Shown here: in pieces, positions 55,379 through 64,000 of the stretch
Layout: every line of letters begins with the position of its first letter
How positions within the stretch are numbered: position 1 is the stretch's first letter
DNA from: Sthenelais limicola
Lineage: Eukaryota > Annelida > Polychaeta > Phyllodocida > Sigalionidae
DNA: 64,000 nt
Reading direction: 5' to 3'
Assembly: GCA_942159475.1 (NCBI GenBank)
Contig: OW804094.1
Location: forward strand, 17,419,708-17,483,707
The notes under the pieces: generated by a model
Told to the model about the DNA's origin: nothing
What the model saw: only the letters and a program-made list of their open reading frames with translations
Databases searched by the model: none
Position numbers and translations under genes: made by a program

Positions 55379-55678
55379 GTGAGTGTTTTCAAACTTACCT
55401 ATCATTTGTAGACCATAAATGCTTTCTAAAAGAAATCAAAGATTTAACAATATACACTGGATAAATCATTCTCATGTCCCAGTGAGGATGATATAGAAGC
55501 TTTAATCCTTCCTCATGCAATTCTTACACACCATTATAGTTGGTATTTTTACATCTATTTCCTTACTTCTACTTACTTGTTTTACTCCTAACCTTTTCAT
55601 TCTCTAAGAAAAGCAGCATAGAGGCTACAAATATATAAGGGCACTATATTAATGATATAGTTGTATGTAATTTGATTC

Positions 55679-57341
55679 AATGTGTGTTTATACAAAATGG
55701 CAAGGTGGATGTTTATTATCAGTACAAGACACACAGGAAGAACCATGACGAGACCAAAGAGTGCCATTCGGTATTTATTACAATGTCATACTGTTTTGTT
55801 GATTTATTTAGTAAATACCTTTAATACTTAATACTTTAATACTGTAATTCTTGTGGTATAATCCAAACAATATCTGTAAACTTTCGAAGCAGGCATATCA
55901 GTGCAGTAACAGGGGCTTGATGTCTTAACTCTTCTTGCTGATGGCACTACTACTTGAGGTAAGAGGAGGAGTCATGTCTTGTGCCTTCTCTTCAGTGGCA
56001 GCTACTGCTCAATCCTTGGGGGAGATTTCTTTCCTTGACACTTTTCCAGATGCCTTCTGCTTAACAGCTTGCCAGCCCAGATTATCAACATTAAATGTCT
56101 TGTCACAAGCAAGACAGTAGCTAGTGGAAGGATCCAAACTTTCTTTCAAGCATGTTGCAAGCTTAAATTGTAGCCATGTCTGTCTGTTTTATCCAGCTAG
56201 GAAAAAGTACTTTATGAATGTTTCTTCATTTTGAGAAGGCAATTAAAGTCTGGCTGGATGGGAAAGCTAGTATCTGGGGTCAACTGATTTCCCAAGTCAC
56301 AGGAAAGATACTTTGGGAAAGATCCATTTGTGAGTTTTCAAAATAATTTGTTAGTGGAGTGGTTAATTTAGTGATATGGACATCAGAAATATTGAAGGTC
56401 TGTCAGTGAATCAATGTCTTTGAGAGGAGGGTTGATAGAGATGGTAGATTGAAGAAGTAGTTACTAGGTGTGTGATAATTGGGCTAAAGGACATATAGGC
56501 TAAATATATGGGCTAAAGGATATATTTTCAACTCCTGCTCTTCTGACAGTAGTCCACTAACAGCAATCGAAAGTACATAATTGTGGCAATAAACCTTGCA
56601 ATAATAGCAACTTGACAAAAGTATGTGCAGTATGGGAAACCATGTTTCTGAACAAGAAATTTGGTTTTTGACCAAGGAAAAAAACAATTTCCCCATAATT
56701 CTTTCTCATGTATAGGCCTAAAAGAAATAGACCCCCTGCCCCCCCCCCCCCACCATTGATCTCCACTCCACATAGGAAAAAGCATTGTGAAACATTTTAC
56801 GTTGTGTAAAAGACATTATGTTATTGTGTCATAGCCAGCATTGGAAAAAAGGGATCCTTTGCCTCAAGTCTCCCAATGCTCCTCTGACATTGACAAAACT
56901 ACTTTATTTGAAAATGTGTTTTTCTATGTAATATATATCTTCCTCATTTAAAAACCAGCGTTGATAGAACTAAATATTGGGGGTAGAAAGTTGTGCTCTT
57001 TCTGAATTTCAACATCTTGGCAATGTATTTCGAGTAAAAATGAGGTCAGGGATTTACAAGAATTTCTTGTGCTGGGGGGGGGGGGGGTCAGGGATTTCAT
57101 CATGTTTCCCAACATGCCCAGGACATATAGCATGGGCTGTGAGAGTGGGGTATATAAACATATATGGTAAACAACTGACTGACAAACCATGGAATAGAGC
57201 CTGTCACTCCACCCAAGCTGCCTGGACTTGTTGTGTGATGTGTCATTCCATTTGTCAATGCTTATAAATGAATGAATTGAATATAATGCACCCTTAGTTT
57301 TTATTCACTGTGATTATATTTTGCAGTTTTGCATTGTGCAG
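55679..57341. other. Receptor 2 upstream intron region
   Basis: Non-coding. Differs in length from receptor 1 and lacks the purine tract. Contains poly-C (about 56740-56752) and poly-G (about 57066-57079). Confidence 0.5.
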
Positions 57342-57513
57342 GTCACCTTCAATTTAGTAAAGCAGATAGCTACAACTGTATATTTACAACTCAAAACTGA
57401 ATTGGAGATTTCCTACGAAGGGAAAAGCACAATGGCCATATGGAGAGCCATTTAAGCTAGGATCAGCAGGAGAGACTTCACAACTATTCCATTCATCTGT
57501 TTTCATCTATGAG
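57342..57513 (+). other. Likely 5' untranslated exon (B) of receptor 2, with conserved uORF
   Basis: Acceptor CATTGTGCAG and donor ATGAG/GTAAGA as in receptor 1. The upstream ORF (MAIWRAI, 57432-57455) is identical in sequence. Confidence 0.55.
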
Positions 57514-57566
57514 GTAAGATACATGCACATACTCAAATCTTGAAGATTATTTTAAGTAGTATTATT

Positions 57567-57828
57567 AGGGAGGTATATACAGAGGGAGTAGTCATGGCAC
57601 ACTGATTCATGCAGGAAATGCGTGTCCACTATATGGTCTAGCTACTGCATGCCAGGTGTCACTGCAGTTCTGTTGTCTGCACTAGTACCACTGATAGCCA
57701 AAGTAGCTTAGATTGTGATTTTCAAGCAACAGCATAGTACTAAAACATTTATAAATAGTTGGTGCACTCCCAACCATTTGGTGGACACACATCATCCTAG
57801 AAACCAAACCCTCTGTATATACCTCCCT
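57567..57828. mobile_element. MITE in the receptor 2 5' intron
   Basis: 262 bp with exact ends AGGGAGGTATATACAGAGGG and CCCTCTGTATATACCTCCCT. Flanked by TATTAT on both sides. Receptor 1 has the uninterrupted site (GTAGTATTATGACC, about 33510-33523), proving insertion after the duplication. The outer AGGGAGGTATATAC matches the outer ends of the family A element at 17960-18230. Confidence 0.9.
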
Positions 57829-58091
57829 GCTATTATGACCATGAACAATTGACATACAACAGCAGAAAGAAATATCTAAAATGCAAAAATATAGCTAAAT
57901 AGAAAACAGGGTAATTTTTTAATGTAGAACAGGCCCTGAATACGGTTTAATTCAGCTTAATCATATATACATTTCTTTGTTGAAAATCTGGTAAAGTTTA
58001 TGATTTAGTGTTACTTTTTTTAATACCCACATGAATATATTTGCAACTCTTTTGGTTGCAGATCTGATGAAAACCTTTGTATACATCAGAC

Positions 58092-61000
58092 ATGATCAAT
58101 TCCATCCTCTGCATCTATTTACTGGGTATCTCTGTTTGGCAATCAAATGGCATATTTCAAAGCCTTGAATGGGTTCCAGAATCAGATTTCTATCAACCTG
58201 GTGATGTTAATATTGGGGTGTTGGCTGCGAATAGCTATGCAGACTGTAAGTATCAATTCAGAGCCAGAACGCAAGCTATGTATGGAGTGAGGCATAGACT
58301 TGATGAGGTTAACAAGAATAATACTATTCTCCCCAATATTAAGGTAGGTCTGGTTTGGCTTGACAACTGTTGGGAGTTAGATGTCTCAATAATGAGGGGC
58401 TTGAAACTCATCCCAGTTGGGAGATGTTTCAAGAACTGTTGTTCAGAGCCTGTGCCAGGATCCAAAGTTCCTAGTGAGAGAGGTTGTTATGATGTAATAG
58501 GGTTCATTGCACCATGGAGAGATGACCAAACTATACCCATAAGTAGAATGGCAAGCATGTACCATATTCCACACATTAGCATAAGTTCCACCAATGATAG
58601 ACTCAGTGATAGGAAGGAGTTTGGTTATTTCATGAGAATAAACCCACCTGACTCCCTACAAATAAGGGTAATTTTTGATACAATTGTTCACTTTAACTGG
58701 ACTTATGTGTCCATCATTGGTGATTACACTGAATATAGCCGTAATATTGTAGCTGCATTTAAGAAGCTTCTCAAGCCTGCAGGCATATGTATTGCATTTT
58801 TTTATGTAATTAGTAGTGATTTTGATCAGAATGACTATGATAGTCTTGCCAGGAGGGTAGCAAAGTACACAAAAGCTAGGGCTATAGTCTTGTTGGCTGA
58901 AACAGTAGAAATAGGATATTTTATTATATCTTATAAAAAGCTGGATTTAAATAGAAATTTCATAGTTATTGTTACTGACAGATATACATTTAGGCGAGCG
59001 GGACCAAAATTGGTGAACTCAATGGGAGTAGGCTATTCAACATCTGGTGTTCGTGATGCCCCAGTAGATTTTAAGGAAATCTATAAAACTTATTCACCTT
59101 GGGCTTATAGAGAAGATCCTCATGCCGAAACACCAAGAGACATGAAAAGTCTAGATTGCTCAGTTGATCTACCTGAGGGTCATAATGAGTCTTGCCTAAC
59201 CAAATATAAGACATGGGAGGACATTCCAAACCATATCATGTATGGTCATTACAATTCATTCATTGATGTCTTTGATGTCTTTGTTACTGGCCTCCATAAT
59301 TTGATAACAGACAAATGTCCAGAAGCTTTCAGAAATAAAGGCGTACTTGCGAATTGTATCAATGGTGCTGAGTATTTGAGTTACCTGTATAATGTTACTT
59401 TTCTGGGAATTAGTGGCCTAATTAAATTTGATTCTGGAGGAGATGGAATTATTGACTTTACAATGCAACAGCTACAGTTTGTCTCAGATAATGGTACTGA
59501 AACTGACTATGGGAAGATTGCTGATTGGACATATGATAATCAAAGTATGAACGTTCACTCTGATAAGTTAAAATGGGAGCGAGATGATGGAGGCAAAAGG
59601 ATGAAAATGGAACAACCTGAATCAGTTTGTGCAAAGCCTTGTGAAGTTGGTGAGTTTCTAATACAAGGTGAATTGAAATGCTGTTGGGATTGCAGGAAAT
59701 GTAGAGACAATGAGATAGTGAGGAATGATAGTCTAGGTTGTGATATCTGTCCTATTCTCACTTGGCCAGACCAGGGAAACTTCACTGAATGCATCAACAT
59801 ACCACCTACTTATATGGTCTGGTATGACCCAATAGCCATTGGCATAGAAATTTGCTCAACCATAGGTCTAGGGACTTGCTTCATCCTTACTGTCCTTATT
59901 ATTAGACACAGAAAACATAAAGTGATAAAGGGTTCAAGTGTGGAACAGATGGCCATGATACTTTTAGCTCTCTATATGTGTTACATCACCACCATATTAC
60001 TGATAATCAGGCCTAACTATTACCTCTGCTATGTGGAATACTGCACCTACCACCTGAGCTGTTCATTCATCTTCATACCACTCTTCCTGAAGACCAACCG
60101 ACTTTACCGTATCTTCAAAGCAGCTGAGCGTTGTCAACAAGAGATCAAGTTTGTCAGTGCACAGGCTTTGATGGTATTCAGTGTGATGCTTTTGTCTGGA
60201 CAGGTAACATTTTATCTTTCAAAGAATTATTGTGCCTGCATGCTGAAAAATAGCAATGATGATTTAAGGGTTGTCTCCACTGGCTGTGGTAAGCTCTGCC
60301 ATAAGCTCTGAAGTAAGCCTTACAATGGTGCTGTGTAGGTGAGGAGTGGCGAGATCCTGCCTACATCGTTCACTGACCATGTAGGCACTGACCTCGTCAT
60401 TTCTAACCACCTACAGAACCAGCACAAATCATCACAATGCTTACCGCAGAGCTCACCAGTTTGCCAGTGGAGACCACCCTTTAGTATTTTATTCCATCTC
60501 TCATCTTAGTGTTTTACATAAATCTTTCATATTTCATAAAATTATTTGAGGCTGCTAGTTTAGTAAGACTTGGACTTTGTTGGCTTCCTTGGTGCAACCA
60601 CTTCTTTCCTAGTCTAGGCCATGTAAATAAAAACCATGTAGTGGACCTTGATAGGAAGGTTGAAGATGTAAGGAGAGTGAATTTCTTCTCCCAAGTCATC
60701 CCTAAGTTTTTCAAAATCATATTATTTTGATTAAAATAAGTGACGGGGATGTTGGTGTTGGACTGGTCACATCCTTACTCATACACACCTAATGCTTTTT
60801 TCATATGTGATGTGTTTCAGGAAAATGATTCACAAGTCGCAAAATGGATATTTTTGAAAGGGTATTAGTCACAAGATATTTTCACAAGGTTTTTGAAGGG
60901 TTTAGCACCTTTAGTCATATGAATCTATGTACCAAATATCAGGACATTGTATTAAATATATCCTTGTGTTTGAATGTCTTCGTATGGAGTATATTTAGTT

Positions 61001-61825
61001 ACTTTACTTGTAATTGCCCACCCAGAAAATAGCAACGGTCATCTTATAGAGTATCTTTAGCTACTTTATTAGTAAACCAAGAAATATAGCAAAGTTTTTT
61101 TTTCAAAAATAAAAATATCAAACTTAAATATTGAAGTACTTATTAAATATTTTTCTGTTTATTATCATTGGAATCTCGTTGATCTCATGTTTTAAAATAT
61201 GATGATATCTCAAAATTCATTCTTTGCAAATTGTGACTCATTTTCCTCTAACACATCACATTTACAGTTGTCACACTTCCAATAGGTAAATCCTTAGACA
61301 AGTCCTTTTTCCAGTCTGGTTTGGTACATAAAGTCTACTATTTGCTTTGACCTGCAGGTGGCCTTACTGTGCTATTCAATGATTATGTACCCTGTCGGAG
61401 ACATGCTACAGATGCCAGTGGTCACTGAGGAGTTTGTAGAGCTTGTCTGCATCAACAGCCTTGAGAACCTGCTCATTCCTCTTGTCTACAACCTCCTCAT
61501 CCTCACCCTGTGTCTCATCTTTGGATTCCTCACCAGGAAACTCCCAGACAACTTCAACGAGTCTTGGTACATCTTCCTATCAGTGGCCACAACTTTGTTT
61601 ATCTGGATCGCCTTCTTACCCACCTATTTTATGGCTTTCTATTCTTATCACAAGGGGGCACTACTTGCATTGGCTCTCATCCTGAATGCAGCTGTGACAG
61701 CCATCTGTCTCTTTGCTCCTAAAGTGTATGCTATTTACTTCATTCCTGAGAACGAAATTCAAACCAGTAATTTTGATTCTAGATCAAAGTCAACTGGAGG
61801 AACCACTGTGACTAAAGTTAAATAA
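58092..61825 (+). CDS. Class C GPCR, metabotropic-glutamate-like, copy 2
   Basis: Exons 58092-60203 and 61358-61825 join in phase 0 (GGACAG/GTAACA, CCTGCAG acceptor) into 859 residues, exactly the length of copy 1, with the same signal peptide, ligand-binding domain, Cys-rich linker and seven helices. By eye about 41 of the 704 exon 1 residues differ. Differences cluster at CKYQFRARTQ (CKRESRSRTQ in copy 1), at the lobe 2 segment GYFIISYKKLDLNRN, in the first helix (YDPIAIGIEICSTIGLGTCF), and in the C-tail (IPENEIQTSNFDSRSK). The intron does not align with that of copy 1 apart from a shared type of MITE. It probably signals through G proteins at the cell surface. The ligand is unknown and may have shifted relative to copy 1. 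Confidence 0.93.
60802..61263. mobile_element. MITE family B copy in receptor 2 intron
   Basis: Left end CATATGTGATGTGTTTCAGG then AAAATGATTCACAAGTCGCA. Right end TGTGACTCATTTTCCTC then ACACATCACAT. The interior matches 30005-30758 (TTTTTTTCAAAAATAAAAAT, ATTGGAATC, GATATCTCAAA). Confidence 0.7.
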
Positions 61826-62964
61826 GAACATCTATATGCTAAATAAGGATTCTTGTGTATTTAAATTTTAAAATTTAGATTTATTATGTTAGTATTTTTC
61901 GCCATTCACAAAATCACAACCACCTTTTTCAAATGTATCAATAGGGGATTTGCATGTCTCACTGCACATGTCCAGTCCAGTGCATTCTGGGATAGATACT
62001 GCTGAAATCTGACAGAGAAATATTGGGCAAAATTTTTATCGAAAATTGCAAATATGTTTTTACCAACATCAAAGCTTGTTCATATGATCTTTGAAAACCA
62101 AATTCATGCTGGGAAAGATGCAGACTTTTGTCATGGAAACATGTATAACACATGAATATTGACATTAGAACATTTAATTGGTAAATAGTCCAATAGAACA
62201 TGGCATGTTTTCTATAGATTTTATACTGTACCATTAGTCCCTTAATTCCATGTGAATCAATATTCAAAATGGCGTCTATGCAAATCCCCTATTGCATGAT
62301 TAGTGAAATGGGTAATCTTGATGTTTTACCGTTGCCTGATCGTGCCATGAGATTTAAATGACAACATGACAAATGCTACAGAGCAAGTATGATTGTTGCC
62401 ATTTACAAAATCTATTTAAGGGACAAGAAATGACTTGAAATGGAAATGTCAGTAGAGCACATTTTGACCAAAATCAGCCTCGGATAACAAATGTATAGGA
62501 ATACGTTCATAATAGAATTAAAGAATCATTTTTTTAAAACAATTTTATCTAAACTGGGTATCCCAAGTCCCTTATCTGGGTTTTTCACTTGCCCCAGTTT
62601 CAAATATGTACAGGTTACATTGAGGTCAAATTCAGTCATCTATCTGATGAAGGCAATGTTGATAACATTTGATACCATTGGATTTATATTTTTTTGTATT
62701 TTTTCTTGTTTTTTTAGGGGGGGGGGGGGGGGGGGGCAACACACGAAAGAAAACTACATTTGTTAGTCATGCGTATTTTCTAACTCTTAAAGATCAATGA
62801 TGTTAAATTTAAGGCCAATAAAAATATTTAAAAAAAATATATATCACATTATCAGTTGGAAATTAATGTCAAAATCAGTATGGTGGGCTGGTCTAATTTT
62901 TGGTACTGTAATCACCATAATAAGTGGGCACCCCAAACATCACCAAACATGGCCACCAAGTGGG
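61826..62964. other. Receptor 2 3' flank
   Basis: Non-coding. Contains an inverted pair ATAGGGGATTTGCAT (about 61942) and ATGCAAATCCCCTAT (about 62278-62292), which bounds a roughly 350-bp unit, probably another MITE. A 20-base G run lies at about 62717-62737. Confidence 0.5.
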
Positions 62965-63642
62965 TGAAGTTTCCAGTAAATGCACAATTCACATTCAGAA
63001 ATCCTCACAAATAACCAGAATTTAATGCAAAAATGAGACTCAAAATACAGTTCAACATGACCTAACAGATTGTTTGAGTCAAGGCAATACTAAATATACT
63101 CAGATACCGTATATACCCGTGTATAAGCCCCGGCTTATATTAATTTCAAATTGTGAATTGACCCGGCTTATATTCAGGGTGGGCTTATATTCGGGGCCCG
63201 GTTTATATTACAATAATGGAAAACCAGTAGATTTAGCTGAAACTTTATTATTTTATTATTATCTTCATTCATCACTCTGGTTATCATGTTTTAAACTCCA
63301 ATTTAACATAAAATACATTACCAGAACTTTTGTTGGAGTTCTTTTATTTGTGCGACATGCATACCGGTATCTTATTACTATAACCTTGTATTTTTAGCTT
63401 TTTCATAAATACCTCAAATTTAATATTGTTGTTTCCTGATGGCAGTACAGGCACCCGGCTTATGAACAGGCCCGGCTTATCTTAACGTAAGGACATGCTG
63501 AACCCCAGGCTTATAAACGGGGTGAGCTAATACACGGGGCCCAGCTTATACACTGGTATATTATAGGGTAAACTTTGTTTTGATGATTTTTTGGTCTGAT
63601 TTATCAGAATTTACTAAATGTGTAGATCTGCCAATTGTACAA
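62965..63642. mobile_element. MITE family A copy, interrupted
   Basis: Left part TTCCAGTAAATGCACAATTC ... AATACAGTTCAACATGACCT and right part AATTTACTAAATGTGTAGAT ... TTTGACCCAAAT match the family, but about 460 bases of a different element lie between them. Confidence 0.7.
63107..63563. mobile_element. GTATATACCCGTGTATAAGCC element nested in MITE A
   Basis: Left end CCGTATATACCCGTGTATAA then GCCCCGGCTTATAT. The right end is a decayed inverse (GGGGCCCAGCTTATACACTG GTATAT). Repeated CCGGCTTATA motifs run through it. It split the surrounding family A MITE. Confidence 0.75.
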
Positions 63643-64000
63643 GTTTGACCCAAATATGTTGCACCATTTTTTAGGGCTAAAAATGTCGTGCACTTATTCT
63701 AGCGATTACACATTTTTTTAACTGTATAAATATCTCCAATGTCAGAATGTTTCGCCTAAATTTGCAAATTGTCATAGAATAAATCGTTTACTATATAAGG
63801 TTCCAAATGAGATTCTCTGTTGAGAATATACTCACAAAATTATTTAGTATTGCTTTTTTGTGGTAATAATTATGTGAAATATAAAAAAATTGAACCAGGT
63901 CCAATTGAGAAGTGCATTGTAATATTGTTCCTCTATATAAGAACTGAATATAGAATACAACAAGGGCCACAATGTCAGATAGTTCCAGCATGTTACAGAT
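63643..64000. other. Right edge, nothing recognised
   Basis: AT-rich, no gene or repeat that I can support. Confidence 0.5.

Overview
This window is animal nuclear DNA. Genes are split by GT-AG introns, long AT-rich intergenic stretches are full of microsatellites, poly-G/poly-C runs and small inverted-repeat elements, and every recognisable protein is metazoan (ANP32, BTB-Kelch, class C GPCR). The repeat content suggests a marine invertebrate (deuterostome or lophotrochozoan). I cannot name the species from sequence alone.

Layout. (1) 858-8454, minus strand: a complete seven-exon ANP32-family gene, reconstructed exon by exon with matching splice phases, giving a 300-residue LRR plus acidic-tail protein. 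A CpG-containing promoter with a CRE palindrome lies just upstream. (2) 8.7-22.8 kb: mostly non-coding, with tandem repeats, MITE-like elements and two weak single-exon candidates. (3) 22879-28210, minus strand: a complete five-exon BTB-BACK-Kelch gene (552 residues), whose third intron holds a tRNA-derived SINE, a large foldback and a MITE. (4) 33781-37273 and 58092-61825, plus strand: a tandem pair of two-coding-exon class C (metabotropic-glutamate-like) receptors of 859 residues each, about 94% identical in exon 1. The duplicated unit also includes two non-coding 5' exons with conserved upstream ORFs. (5) 46.9-54.6 kb, between the receptors: a nested pile of retroelements. An old, broken LINE (minus strand) was hit by an LTR element, now a solo LTR, and by a young full-length L1/Tx1-type LINE (47761-54325) flanked by a 14-bp target-site duplication.

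The most notable finding is in that young LINE. Both of its ORFs are intact. ORF1 has a coiled coil and an RRM/CTD-like nucleic-acid-binding core, as expected for L1-type elements, but it continues into a C-terminal NADAR (YbiA/DUF1768-like) domain. NADAR enzymes act on ADP-ribose or N-glycosidic substrates, so this retrotransposon appears to carry its own ADP-ribose-linked activity. ORF2 has apurinic-like endonuclease, reverse transcriptase and a C-terminal CCHC motif with all expected catalytic residues.

Several MITE/foldback families recur: family A (termini GGGTCAGATTTTCAG), family B (ATGTGATGTGT), family C (GTCCACTAAGCCGATT), a GCCATGATA family joined to a foldback, and long near-perfect palindromes at 40.8 and 43.8 kb.
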